Below are positions 34,079-43,677 of a stretch of DNA of 64,000 nucleotides, piece after piece. Location of the stretch: the NCBI GenBank assembly GCA_963805985.1, contig CAWDWG010000008.1, positions 372,001 to 436,000 on the forward strand, read 5' to 3'. Both the position numbers and the translations under genes were made by a program. Every line of letters begins with the position of its first letter. Position 1 is the first letter of the stretch. The stretch comes from Bog-257 sp963805985 (GTDB lineage Bacteria > Acidobacteriota > Terriglobia > Terriglobales > Acidobacteriaceae). The notes beneath the pieces were generated by a model. It was given only the letters and a program-made list of their open reading frames with translations, ran no database searches and was not told the DNA's origin.

Positions 34079-35356
34079 ATGAATGAAAATCAATACCCGA
34101 TAGAAATTGCCTGGACTGACCTGGAGGCGATCGTCGGCCGCGACAACCTCTGGCCGGCCTGCTCTCGAGACATGATCGACGGCTTGCAGCCGGCGAAGGT
34201 CATCGCGCCGGCAGATGCGCAGGAGATCGCTAAGGTGCTGCAATACTGCAGCTCGGCCGGATTGGCGGTCATTCCGCGCGGTGGTGGCACCAAGCTCGGC
34301 TGGGGCAACCGGCCCCAGAAGGCCGATTTAGTGCTTTCCACCGAGCGTCTCAATCGTGTGATTGAGCATGCCTGGGGCGACATGACCACAACCGTCGAAG
34401 CCGGCTGCACCATCGCCAGCCTTCAGCAAACCCTGAAAGAGCATGGCCAGCGATTGGCGGCAGATCCTTTGTGGCCGGACCGAACTACTGTCGGAGGTTG
34501 GTTAGCGACGGCCGACAACGGAACGCTACGCCTTCGCTACGGCGGCGTTCGCGATCTGGTCCTCGGCGTCGAAGTTGTGCTGCCCGATGGCAACGTGATC
34601 AAGGCCGGAGGCAAGGTCGTCAAGAATGTCGCAGGCTATGATCTCACCAAGCTGGTCATCGGCTCGCTCGGAACGCTGGGTGTGATCACCAAGGCAACGT
34701 TCCGCCTGCATCCTATCCCAGTCGCCACTGCAACCTACAGTACATTGCTCTCCACCACATCGGAAGCCGCGCACCTGGTGTTGGCTATCCTGGACTCGCA
34801 GCTGGTGTACACCGGATTGCAGGTTCGCGCCGACAATCCCCATCAGTTTTCCGTGGATGTGCGTTTTGAAGGCATTGTTGAATCCCTTGAGGATCAGGCC
34901 GCAAAGCTAAGTAAGGTAGCCGACGGAGCGCCATTCGTCCAGGGCTCAAGCGAAGTATGGAAGGCGCGGCAGGAACTGTTCTCTCACGCGGAGCACTCCG
35001 TAATCTGCAAATGCAGTGTGCTCCCGGCGCAGGTTGGTCTGCTGTGCGAGGCAGTATTCACTCGCGCCCAGTCGGCCGCAGTTTCGTCCATCGTGGTTGC
35101 TCAAGGTACCGGTGTCGCCAAGATACGCCTGAATGCGGCCCGCGTCCTTTCCGCGGTAGAAGTACTGAATGGTTTGCGCGCTGAGCTCGACCAGCTTGAT
35201 GGAACGCTGGTTGTGCAGCAGTGTCCAGTTGCCGTAAAGGAAGCGTTGGACGTGTGGGGCGCGGTCAAGGATGCGCTGCCCTTGATGCAGCAGATCAAAG
35301 GAAAGTTCGACCCGACCCGGACGCTGAATCCGGGCCGTTTTGTGGGTGCCATATGA
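34079..35356 (+). CDS. glcE: Glycolate oxidase FAD-binding subunit (GlcE-like)
   Basis: A 425-residue second FAD-linked oxidase subunit, shorter at the C-terminus than GlcD. IPRGGGTKLGWGN and GGKVVKNVAGYDLTKLVIGSLGTLG are the FAD-binding PCMH motifs typical of GlcE, including AAGYDL-type spacing. It starts 51 bases after glcD with a GGAG site, and its TGA overlaps the ATG of glcF (ATGA), so the two are translationally coupled. Confidence 0.88.
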   Translation: MNENQYPIEIAWTDLEAIVGRDNLWPACSRDMIDGLQPAKVIAPADAQEIAKVLQYCSSAGLAVIPRGGGTKLGWGNRPQKADLVLSTERLNRVIEHAWGDMTTTVEAGCTIASLQQTLKEHGQRLAADPLWPDRTTVGGWLATADNGTLRLRYGGVRDLVLGVEVVLPDGNVIKAGGKVVKNVAGYDLTKLVIGSLGTLGVITKATFRLHPIPVATATYSTLLSTTSEAAHLVLAILDSQLVYTGLQVRADNPHQFSVDVRFEGIVESLEDQAAKLSKVADGAPFVQGSSEVWKARQELFSHAEHSVICKCSVLPAQVGLLCEAVFTRAQSAAVSSIVVAQGTGVAKIRLNAARVLSAVEVLNGLRAELDQLDGTLVVQQCPVAVKEALDVWGAVKDALPLMQQIKGKFDPTRTLNPGRFVGAI

Positions 35357-36705
35357 TCGAAGAATCGGTCGCAACCCCAGTTGAGAGCAAGCTACAAGTT
35401 TTCGATAATCAACATCCTCCGGCGGCAGACCTGTTAAGCGTCTGCGTTCATTGCGGCTTCTGTCTTCAGACTTGCCCTACCTATACCATGTGGGGCAAGG
35501 AAATGGACTCGCCGCGCGGCCGCATTCACCTGATCAATATGGCCCTGGATGGCGAGGTCGAACTCACCGATCGCTACGTGTCGCACTTCGACCACTGCCT
35601 CGGATGCCTGGCCTGCGTTACCTCCTGCCCATCGGGCATTCAGTACAGCAAGCTGATCGAGGCGATGCGCAGTCAGGTGGAACGGCTCTACCGGCGGCCG
35701 CTGCGCGAGCGCATCTTTCGCAAAATGATTGCCGCAACCTTCAGCCGGCCAAAGCGATTGCGGAAGCTGGCCGCCGCGCTTCGGGCCTACCAGTCACTCG
35801 GTCTGCAGCGTGTCGCTCGCGCTCTGCACCTAACCTCGCTGTTGCCCCAGAGCCTGCGCACGATGGAGCGGTTGATGCCCGATCTCTCGCAGAAAGAGTC
35901 TTCGGCTGAATTGCCGCCACGCATTGCTGCACAAGGCGAAAAGCGCCGCACCGTCGCGATGGTTACCGGTTGTGTGCAAAGTGTTTTCACCGCCCAGGTG
36001 AGCGCGGCCACGGCCCGCGTGCTGGCTGCGGAGGGTTGCGATGTGCTGGTACCGCAGGATCAGGGATGCTGCGGTGCATTGCTTCTGGACCTGGGCCAGG
36101 AGAAAGAAGCGCTCGACCTGGCGCGCAAGATGATCGACGCCTTCGAGTCGATGAAGGTCGACGCCATCGTCGTCAACGCTGCCGGTTGCGGAGCGGTTCT
36201 GAAAGACTACGGTTATTTACTGCGCGATGATCCGGAGTATCGCGAGCGGGCGATCGCCTTATCGGCAAAGTGCAAAGACCCATCGGAGATCCTTGCTGAG
36301 TTGCCGCCGCGAGCGCCTCGCCATCCCATCACCCTGCGCGTCGGCTTCCACGATCCCTGCCACTTACAGCATGCCCAGGGACTGCGCGAGCCGCCTCGCG
36401 CGATGTTGCGCACAATTCCCGGTCTACAGCTGGTCGAGTTGCCGGAGTCGGCCCTGTGCTGCGGTTCGGCCGGCGTCTACAACCTGCTTGAGCCCGAAGC
36501 CGGCCGTCATTTAGGGGAGCGTAAGGTCCGCAACATCGTATCGACCCACGCGCAGGTGGTCGCGACGGGCAATCCCGGATGTCAGCTGCAGATCAGCTCC
36601 CTGTTGAATGAAAAAGGCCAGCCGCTGCGCGTCCTGCATTACATGGAACTGCTGGATCAATCGATCTCGGGCGATGGATCGTCGCAGGGGCGGAATCACG
36701 GGTAG
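35353..36705 (+). CDS. glcF: Glycolate oxidase iron-sulfur subunit (GlcF-like)
   Basis: A 450-residue Fe-S protein. Two 4Fe-4S motifs, CVHCGFCLQTCPTY and CLGCLACVTSCPSG, lie within the first 110 residues; two CCG domains follow (DQGCCGALLLDLG near 235 and PESALCCGSAGVYNL near 365, with DPCHLQHAQG). It carries electrons from GlcDE to the quinone pool. The ATG at 35353 overlaps the glcE stop; the open frame extends upstream but only into the glcE coding region. Confidence 0.92.
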   Translation: MIEESVATPVESKLQVFDNQHPPAADLLSVCVHCGFCLQTCPTYTMWGKEMDSPRGRIHLINMALDGEVELTDRYVSHFDHCLGCLACVTSCPSGIQYSKLIEAMRSQVERLYRRPLRERIFRKMIAATFSRPKRLRKLAAALRAYQSLGLQRVARALHLTSLLPQSLRTMERLMPDLSQKESSAELPPRIAAQGEKRRTVAMVTGCVQSVFTAQVSAATARVLAAEGCDVLVPQDQGCCGALLLDLGQEKEALDLARKMIDAFESMKVDAIVVNAAGCGAVLKDYGYLLRDDPEYRERAIALSAKCKDPSEILAELPPRAPRHPITLRVGFHDPCHLQHAQGLREPPRAMLRTIPGLQLVELPESALCCGSAGVYNLLEPEAGRHLGERKVRNIVSTHAQVVATGNPGCQLQISSLLNEKGQPLRVLHYMELLDQSISGDGSSQGRNHG

Positions 36706-36944
36706 CAGGGAAATGCTACTCTCGCCCGCCGCAACCTGAGTTCGTTTTTTTCGCGATGACTGTCCGCGACGCCGGTTGTTGCTGAGCGGCCGCCCATCGT
36801 GGTTGCGGACGTAAGCGAAACACCGGGTTCCTGTCGACGTGCGAGATCCCGGCCGCATCGCTTTTCGATTATTTGTTAACCTCTTCGCAGGCCTAAGACA
36901 ACCATCTGTGGCGCTCTTCGAGCATAGACAGTAGTGAGGAAACC

Positions 36945-39284
36945 ATGATCCGTGACGACATTCTCCAGAAGTTTCCCGGCTTGTTCGGCTCTAAGAGGGT
37001 AAACGGGCGCGAAGTCGAGGTCGAACGGCTGATCGCCGGGCTAACGCAGGAGTTTCGCCCCGCGATAGCGCACGCTCTCACGGCTCGCCGAAATCTGCTG
37101 CAATCCACGGTGCCGGTACAGGAGCGCTATGCCTGGCCCAACTGGGACGCCAAGTTCGAAGATCCTGTCAGCGGGAAATTCTGGACGTACCGCCAGATTG
37201 TTCAAGGCCTCATCGATAACTTTCTCGGAGTCGACGGCGAGTGGCGCTGGCGGCTCAACGACGAGGTGCCGATTCCCGCCGATGTTCATCCGCTCGATAA
37301 TCCCGGACTGGAGCTGACTGGCCCGTGGCATCCACTGGACATGGCTTTCAATGCGCTAAACAGCGCGGCGCCAATGAACATGCCCGATTTCGAAGATGCC
37401 TCACCACCGCACTTCCGCCCGGACGGCTCGCCCAGCAACGAGGCTGTTGGCGTGTTCGCTGCCTTGCAAAATGCGAAAGAAATCTTCGAGGGTCAGTGGG
37501 CAAGTCGCACTTACCAAGTGCAGAAGAAGGGTAAGGTCCGCCAATATCAGATCAACAACGCGCCGGCTAAGTGGCCCACTCGACTGGTTCGGCCGCCCAG
37601 CCTTCACGTCCTGTACGAGCACATCACGGTCGACGGCTCGCCTGTTCCCGGCACAATTGCGGTCATCGTCCTTTGGGTGGTCAACAACTACGATTCGCTC
37701 AAGCGGCTCGGAACCGGCGCGTACTTTTACATTCCGAAGATTCAGACGCCGCAGGAGGCGCTGATCTTCGAGAAGCTTCTTGCGCGCGTGGAAGCGGCGA
37801 TTGGAGTTCCCGCCGGCACTTTCAAGATCAAGATGCTCTACGAGGAGGGAATTGCCGGCCTTTACCTTCCGGCAATTGCCTGGGTCCTGCGCCGCCGGTT
37901 GCTGGGAACTAACGTTGGCCGTTGGGATTATCTCGGCAGCTTGATCGAGATGTGGAAGGACGATCCACAGGGCGTATTTCCCGATCCGCAGACCATCGGC
38001 ATGGCGACTCCCAACATGATCGCCTACCAGCGCTACAACGCCTTGACCATGCTCATGGCCGGCATGAACCAAGGCGAGTTGCGCAATGGCGCTCCTATCG
38101 GCGGCATGGCAGCCGTCATGATCTATCAACCTGCAGATGCTTATGGCCGCGCCCGCTACAATCCGCTTGCGCTGCGCGCTATGGCGATCGACAAGCTGCG
38201 CGAACGCCTGCTCGGTTTGATCTTTGTTCCCGCTTCGCCGGGCCCCACCGATGCGCCTCTCACGCTGGAAGATATTCTCGCTGGGCGAGTCGCTGGAAAG
38301 CTTTACGACACCTATCGGCAGAGCTGGGTTGCGAGCCCTGAATCAGCCTACGTGCAGGCCGGCAACGTGCCGCTGCGCGCATCGCTGGAGCAGTTGCAGG
38401 AAATCGTCGACGCGCCGCAGAAAACGGTTCCGGTAAAGGACAGGCAGGTACCGACCGCCGACAGCGGCCTCGTCGATTCGGAGCGCAGCTTATTCCAGGC
38501 TCGTGGTCTGCTGAACGCCCAGGGTAAGATCACGCCTTGCATTCTTACCAGGGATTCGGTCGGCACGCCGGAAAGACTCCTGGACCAACAACGATGGGAT
38601 GACATCTACGCTGTCCCTCAGGGCGACATCACCATCGAACACATTCAGCATTCGTTTTATATGGCCGCGAACTACGGCTACCAGATCCTGAACGGCAACT
38701 TTGCCGCTGCCATCGACGACTACGAGCTTGGCTTGCGCTTTATGAACGATCTCGCCACCTATCGTATTTATGTCTCATGGCTCTGGAGCCTGGCTCACCA
38801 TCAGGCGGTCATTACAAAGGACGGATACCTTAAAGCTCCAGAGCTCACCGAAGATGGGGTTGCCCCGGCAAAGAACCTCCTCGCCGTGAAGGCCGGCACG
38901 CGTTTTACTCCGGAGCTGTTCAACAAAGTCTGGGAGCTGCATAACGAGTGGACCAAAGCCTTCTTCGCGGAACTCGACCGGAGCGGCGACGCCGGCCGAT
39001 TCGACCGCAATAAGGCGCCGCTAATCATGGAGCTGCTGAAGCGCCAGTTGCTCTCGCCACGTTACATTCAACACAGCGCGCGTGCTCTGTTCGTGATCGG
39101 GCAGGCCGATCGGCGCCTCTCCAATCAGATACTGGAGGCACTCTTCGATCTTTCACGCGAGGAGATCGTGAAACGTGTGGAAGCCGGCACCATGGAGCGG
39201 GCCGCATTGGTTGCGCACGATTACGTCTACGATGTCTTCGTCGAAGTGGAACAGCCGCGCGCTTTGGAATCCGTGCGAGGGTAG
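36945..39284 (+). CDS. Malate synthase, long form
   Basis: A 779-residue malate synthase-family enzyme that condenses glyoxylate with acetyl-CoA. Typical segments: RLVRPPSLHVLYEHITVDGSPVPG (catalytic Arg region), YFYIPKIQTPQEALIFEKLL, ETLxx-like EEGIAGLYLPAIAWVL with LLGTNVGRWDYLGSLIEM, and a C-terminal helical block ending in a segment like that of AceB (WLWSLAHHQAVITKDG). It is some 230 residues longer than bacterial AceB (about 530) and differs from GlcB; the extra length lies at the N-terminus and around residues 480-560. GAGGAAACC precedes the ATG. Placed 239 bases after glcF, it completes a glycolate-to-malate route. Confidence 0.8.
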   Translation: MIRDDILQKFPGLFGSKRVNGREVEVERLIAGLTQEFRPAIAHALTARRNLLQSTVPVQERYAWPNWDAKFEDPVSGKFWTYRQIVQGLIDNFLGVDGEWRWRLNDEVPIPADVHPLDNPGLELTGPWHPLDMAFNALNSAAPMNMPDFEDASPPHFRPDGSPSNEAVGVFAALQNAKEIFEGQWASRTYQVQKKGKVRQYQINNAPAKWPTRLVRPPSLHVLYEHITVDGSPVPGTIAVIVLWVVNNYDSLKRLGTGAYFYIPKIQTPQEALIFEKLLARVEAAIGVPAGTFKIKMLYEEGIAGLYLPAIAWVLRRRLLGTNVGRWDYLGSLIEMWKDDPQGVFPDPQTIGMATPNMIAYQRYNALTMLMAGMNQGELRNGAPIGGMAAVMIYQPADAYGRARYNPLALRAMAIDKLRERLLGLIFVPASPGPTDAPLTLEDILAGRVAGKLYDTYRQSWVASPESAYVQAGNVPLRASLEQLQEIVDAPQKTVPVKDRQVPTADSGLVDSERSLFQARGLLNAQGKITPCILTRDSVGTPERLLDQQRWDDIYAVPQGDITIEHIQHSFYMAANYGYQILNGNFAAAIDDYELGLRFMNDLATYRIYVSWLWSLAHHQAVITKDGYLKAPELTEDGVAPAKNLLAVKAGTRFTPELFNKVWELHNEWTKAFFAELDRSGDAGRFDRNKAPLIMELLKRQLLSPRYIQHSARALFVIGQADRRLSNQILEALFDLSREEIVKRVEAGTMERAALVAHDYVYDVFVEVEQPRALESVRG

Positions 39285-39392
39285 TGGTTTCAGTTGCCCG
39301 GCGGGAAATCAAAAGAAGGTGAAACCGCTACTTCACTCCCGTGCATCGCAAGGCCGTTCTGTTTGTCTGTCCGAGGTGATTCCTGCAGGCTG

Positions 39393-39731
39393 CTACAAGC
39401 CCAATACGGCGCGAATTGCCTTCAATCCGTCACTACCCGGAATTGGTAGCAGATTAACGATTCCTACGGCAGCCACCAGTAGACCAGTCGCAGGCATGCC
39501 AAGTTTTGCCAGGATCCCTCCTGCCAGGCAGTTCGCACCTGGACCAGCCAAAGCAACAATCGCGTTTTGCTGGCGCCGGTAATTGCCAAAGACGCGTACA
39601 TAGGGGCCAAGAATCCCGAAGCCGATTCCAATAAATCGAAAGCGAAAAATCCAGGCAGCCAAGGCGTGCCCGCATTCGTGGATTACGATGGCAGAGATTT
39701 CTATGGAAACGACAATAAGCCAGAGCTTCAT
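39393..39731 (-). CDS. Minimal M50 (site-2 protease-like) protein
   Basis: A 112-residue membrane protein with the core of an intramembrane zinc protease: IVIHECGHALAAW gives HExxH near residue 18, and NLLPIPGSDGLKAIR near 95 gives the third ligand motif (NxxPxxxxDG). It is far shorter than normal S2P enzymes (350-450 residues) and lacks PDZ and CBS domains. It may be a mini-protease or a truncated relic; the intact motifs favour activity. Confidence 0.7.
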   Translation of the reverse strand: MKLWLIVVSIEISAIVIHECGHALAAWIFRFRFIGIGFGILGPYVRVFGNYRRQQNAIVALAGPGANCLAGGILAKLGMPATGLLVAAVGIVNLLPIPGSDGLKAIRAVLGL

Positions 39732-39846
39732 CCGCAGTCTTTCTCACAGCTCTGGGTTCGGGCGACTGGGTTGCGGTTGGAACGCGAGGGCGTTACAGGT
39801 GTAAAGGCAAGGAATAGCGGCGATCTGCGCCGGGCTGACGCTCTTC

Positions 39847-40230
39847 TCAGGCGTAGTCGATAGGATGCCTCTCCAGCCAGCGTTCGTCGTTGACCTTGCG
39901 CACCTCGCGGAGCGCCGAGTGGGCCAGGCTGGAAGTGACCTTCCGCGTCTTCCATGTGAATCCCGCACAGAACCCCAGGGCGCTACCGGCCGCAGCCAAA
40001 CCAATCGCGGTGGACAAGCGGGAGCGGCGTCGCGCCAGCAGTACTGGCAAGACGCCAAGGCAGGCGCCTAGAGCGGCGAACTTAAACGAATCCGGCACCG
40101 CGGCTACGACGCAATTGGAAACCGATCCGGCGCCGAGATCCTGCTGGCCACTGCGGATTCCCGAAATCCCGGCAGTGATCAATTTGCGGCCATAAGAAAG
40201 CCTGTCGGCGGTTGACGCATTGTCATTCAT
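39847..40230 (-). CDS. Small membrane protein of unknown function
   Basis: A 127-residue protein. The ATG at 40230 is chosen because GGGAGG lies nine bases upstream. A helix around residues 48-65 (FAALGACLGVLPVLLARRR) and another at 70-90 (STAIGLAAAGSALGFCAGF) separate short polar ends. No family recognised. Confidence 0.6.
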   Translation of the reverse strand: MNDNASTADRLSYGRKLITAGISGIRSGQQDLGAGSVSNCVVAAVPDSFKFAALGACLGVLPVLLARRRSRLSTAIGLAAAGSALGFCAGFTWKTRKVTSSLAHSALREVRKVNDERWLERHPIDYA

Positions 40231-40690
40231 AAAAGCCATCCTCCCTGAGTATCCATCCAACCTGCCCTGCTGCGCTAGAGGCGGACTTGATACAGGAACA
40301 CCCAAGATTAAAGGTTTGCAGACCTTGTCGTCTGTTGCAGTGATGTTGAGCACTTTGGTCGGTGACATCCGATCACCGCGGCGAACCTCCTGCCGACTCG
40401 CCTGAACCCAGCCTCTGTCGAGCGAAAACCACTCGCACGGGCTACGCGAAATGACGTACCACAGGTTCGTGTGACTCCTCTCACACTCCGTCAAGACCAC
40501 CGTCACTGACGCTCGCGCATGAGGCAGACGAGAATGCAGTTAACAGCCGATCACGAGTCCGCCGGCTGAGCCAGATCGCTACTTCCAGGAATCATGTGAG
40601 GACTCCTATAGGCCTGCGAATCGGGGACTAGTCCCGACTCGAAGGCGCTCTCTCAAATCTACGTAACGCAACTCTGGCCGTGGAGACTCA
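40231..40690. other. Divergent promoter region
   Basis: 460 bases between the divergent membrane-protein gene and the Fe-S oxidoreductase gene. The palindrome GGGACTAGTCCC (40624-40635) lies 56 bases before the oxidoreductase ATG and may be an operator. I see no gene and no convincing -35/-10 pair. Confidence 0.45.
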
Positions 40691-42811
40691 ATGGGTATGG
40701 TCGCTTGCGTAGCCATTCTCGCCCAGACCATCGACTGGCAGGTTCCAGCGCCTTACCTGTTTGTAGCGATACAACTCCTGGGACTCGCGTGCTTTGCCTA
40801 CATCGCGGGAAAGCGTGTTGCACCACTCATTCACGCACAAAGCGATGTCCGCCTTGACCGCCCCTGGCTTCGCACGCAGAAACTGCTGAAGTTCTGGTTC
40901 GGGCAATGGAAGCATCCCCGCTACCGCGTCGCCGGCACACTGCACCTCCTTATATTCGCCGGCTTCCTGATCCTGGCAACGCGTGCCTTCTACCTGCTGA
41001 TCTTCGGACTGTCCCACGACTTCGCTGAGCCAAGCAGCATTGGCCGCATGTATGACGTTGTCGCCGACTACGCTGCGACGATTGTCTTCCTGGCCGTGTC
41101 TGCAGCAGCTGTCCGCCGCGTGTTCTTCAAGCCGGATCGGTATGCGGTTCCGGAGAAGTACGGCAAGGGTCATCCGGTCGACGCTATCTTCTTATTAGGG
41201 TTGATTGCGCTCCTGATGACCTCCGAAAGCTTGTTCGAAGCGACTCGCGCGGCCATCCAGATGCAGCGCGGCATCGCTGTTGAGTTCCTGCCTTTGCTCT
41301 CGCTTCCGTGGCTGCTGAAAGACATCTTCGCAGCGGCGTCTCTGACGGCTCTGTGGAACATTCACATCGCTGCTTATCTTGTCGACATCCTCACCTTCTA
41401 CTTCCTGCTCTGTTATCGACCATTCGGAATCCAGTTCCACGTTGAGACCTCGCTGTTCAACGTGTTCTTCTCCAAGCTCGATCGGGGAACGGTGAAGCCG
41501 GTCCGCTGGAACGTAGGTGAGAGCCAGCTCGATCAAGTGAAATCCTTCGGCGTAAAGAAATTCGAGGACTTCACCTGGAAGCACATGCTGGACTTCTACT
41601 CCTGTGCCGACTGCGGGCGCTGCTCCGACAACTGTCCGTCGAATGCGGCGGGCCGTCCGCTGTCACCGCGATTCTTGACGACCAAAGCACGCGATTACTG
41701 CTTCCAGAACTTTCCAATTTTCGGCAAGTCGACAAATAGCCACGCGTTGGTCGGCGGCATTTATTCAGAAGATGAGATCTGGTCATGCACGACCTGTGGC
41801 GCCTGCGAGGAAGAATGTCCGCTGTTGATCGAGTACATCGACAAGATCGTCGATCTACGGCGCGGCCTGGTCGATGACGGCAACGTGCCCAAGTCGATTC
41901 AGAAAGCGCTGAAGGCGCTCGAGAGCCGGGGCAATCCCTACGGCAAGCTGGAGAAGAAGAAAGCCGACTGGACCAAGGACAAAGAGTTCCAGCAGACGTG
42001 CGACGTTAAAGTTCTCAATGGCAACGGCAGCGCAGAGACGCTGTTCTTCGTCGACAGCATTACCTCCTATGACGACCGCATTCAGGCCATTGGCCGGGCC
42101 ACGGCGCGCATTCTTTCCAGCACCGGCGAAGACTTCGCAATCCTGGGTGCAGCAGAAAAAGACAGTGGTCACGATGTTCGCCGCTTCGGTGAGGAAATGC
42201 TGTTCATGGCGCTGCGCGACCACAACACCGACGCGATCAAGGCATCAGGTGTCAAGCGCATCGTCACCTCCGATCCGCACGCCTTCAATGCGCTGAAGCA
42301 CGACTATAAAGACGTCCCGCCGGTAGAGCACATCAGCCAGGTCATAGCGCGTGAGGTGAAGTCCGGCAAGCTGCGGCTCAGTCCGGTCGAGAACAAGAAC
42401 AACATTTATACCTATCACGATCCGTGTTATCTCGGCCGCCACAACCAGGTCTACGACGATCCGCGTGCAGTACTGGACGCGATTCCCGGCTTGAATCGGG
42501 TTGAGATGCAACGCTGCCGCGATCGCTCCTTCTGCTGCGGCGGCGGCGGGCTGATGCTGTTCTACGAGCCGAAGGAAGACGAGCGTATCGGCGTGAAGCG
42601 CGTGCGTATGGCGGCCGAGGCGGGAGCGAACGTCATCGTCACCGCCTGCCCATTCTGCATGGTGAATATCGAGGATGCAATCAAGGTTGCAGGGCTGGAA
42701 GGAAAGATGACGGCCATCGATCTGGCGGAACTGGTGGACCAGCAACTTGTGCGCCAGCCGCCACAGACGACGAGCATCGTGGAAGAAGTCCTGGAAGAGA
42801 TGCGGAGTTGA
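40691..42811 (+). CDS. Membrane Fe-S oxidoreductase, EMO-like (ETF:quinone link)
   Basis: A 706-residue membrane protein. Residues 1-260 hold five or six helices of the NarI/cytochrome b-like type (WFGQWKHPRYRVAGTLHLLIFAGF). Two 4Fe-4S motifs follow, CADCGRCSDNCPSN (about 303) and CTTCGACEEECPLL (about 366), then a C-terminal CCG pair (DPCYLGRHNQVYDD; RDRSFCCGGGGLM, about 613) like HdrD/GlcF. This is the architecture of EMO, known in anaerobes to pass electrons from ETF to menaquinone. It directly precedes etfB, etfA and an acyl-CoA dehydrogenase gene. Confidence 0.85.
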   Translation: MGMVACVAILAQTIDWQVPAPYLFVAIQLLGLACFAYIAGKRVAPLIHAQSDVRLDRPWLRTQKLLKFWFGQWKHPRYRVAGTLHLLIFAGFLILATRAFYLLIFGLSHDFAEPSSIGRMYDVVADYAATIVFLAVSAAAVRRVFFKPDRYAVPEKYGKGHPVDAIFLLGLIALLMTSESLFEATRAAIQMQRGIAVEFLPLLSLPWLLKDIFAAASLTALWNIHIAAYLVDILTFYFLLCYRPFGIQFHVETSLFNVFFSKLDRGTVKPVRWNVGESQLDQVKSFGVKKFEDFTWKHMLDFYSCADCGRCSDNCPSNAAGRPLSPRFLTTKARDYCFQNFPIFGKSTNSHALVGGIYSEDEIWSCTTCGACEEECPLLIEYIDKIVDLRRGLVDDGNVPKSIQKALKALESRGNPYGKLEKKKADWTKDKEFQQTCDVKVLNGNGSAETLFFVDSITSYDDRIQAIGRATARILSSTGEDFAILGAAEKDSGHDVRRFGEEMLFMALRDHNTDAIKASGVKRIVTSDPHAFNALKHDYKDVPPVEHISQVIAREVKSGKLRLSPVENKNNIYTYHDPCYLGRHNQVYDDPRAVLDAIPGLNRVEMQRCRDRSFCCGGGGLMLFYEPKEDERIGVKRVRMAAEAGANVIVTACPFCMVNIEDAIKVAGLEGKMTAIDLAELVDQQLVRQPPQTTSIVEEVLEEMRS

Positions 42812-42885
42812 TACACCGGCAGGCTGGCTGCCACGGTTTCGCGGTACGTCGTAGAAGAGTTTAACGATCCTTTGTGGAGGTTGAA

Positions 42886-43677
42886 GTGGAGATTCTAGTT
42901 TGCGCTAGAAGAGTACCCGACACGTCGGAGAACGAGATTCAGCTGAACAGTGCGGGGAACGACATCGAACGTGACGACCTGGTCTATTCCATCAACGAGC
43001 CGGACAACTACGCGGTGGAAGAGGCCTTGCAGATCATCGCCAAATCAGGTGGCAGCGTGACAGTGGCCACCGTCGGTGCGGATGAGGACGAAGAGATTCT
43101 GCGCCGCGAAATGGCCATGGGCGCCAACAAAGGCGTGCTTCTCTCTGACGATGCCTTCAACGGCTCGGACGGGAAGGGAATTGCGACCGTCCTCAAGGGC
43201 TACGTCCAGAAGAACAAGTTCGACCTTGTCCTGACTGGAGTGCAGGCCGAAGACGGCGGTGCGCAGGTCGGCGGAATGCTGGCGGCGATGCTCGATTATC
43301 CTTTCGCCTCTCTTGTGAATTCCATCGAGGTTCTCGACGGCAGCAAGCTAAAGATCAGCCGCGAGATCGAAGGCGGCAACAAAGAGATGAGCGATATCGA
43401 TCTGCCGTGCGTGCTCTCCATACAGACCGGCATCAATGAGCCGCGCTACGTCGGAATGCGCGGCATCCGCCAGGTCGCCTCAGTCGAGATTCCGACGTAC
43501 GGCGCGTCCGACCTCGGAGTTGATCCCAAGTCTGTCGGGGAAGCGGCCGCAAACGTGAAGCGGGACGATTACTTTGTGCCCGCGCTCGGCACGGGAGCCG
43601 AGATTCTGCAGGGCAGCAACGAAGAGATTGCCGGCAAGCTGATCGAGCTGATGAAAGCCAAAGGAGGTTTGCAATGA
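42886..43677 (+). CDS. etfB: Electron transfer flavoprotein beta subunit
   Basis: A 263-residue EtfB. The GTG at 42886 is preferred because GTGGAGG lies just before it and gives VEILVCARRVPDTSENEI. NEPDNYAVEEALQI, GVQAEDGGAQVGGMLAAML and LPCVLSIQTGINEPRYVG are family hallmarks; the latter parts bind AMP and contact dehydrogenases. It pairs with EtfA, whose ATG overlaps its TGA by four bases. It accepts electrons from the acyl-CoA dehydrogenases. Confidence 0.95.
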   Translation: MEILVCARRVPDTSENEIQLNSAGNDIERDDLVYSINEPDNYAVEEALQIIAKSGGSVTVATVGADEDEEILRREMAMGANKGVLLSDDAFNGSDGKGIATVLKGYVQKNKFDLVLTGVQAEDGGAQVGGMLAAMLDYPFASLVNSIEVLDGSKLKISREIEGGNKEMSDIDLPCVLSIQTGINEPRYVGMRGIRQVASVEIPTYGASDLGVDPKSVGEAAANVKRDDYFVPALGTGAEILQGSNEEIAGKLIELMKAKGGLQ

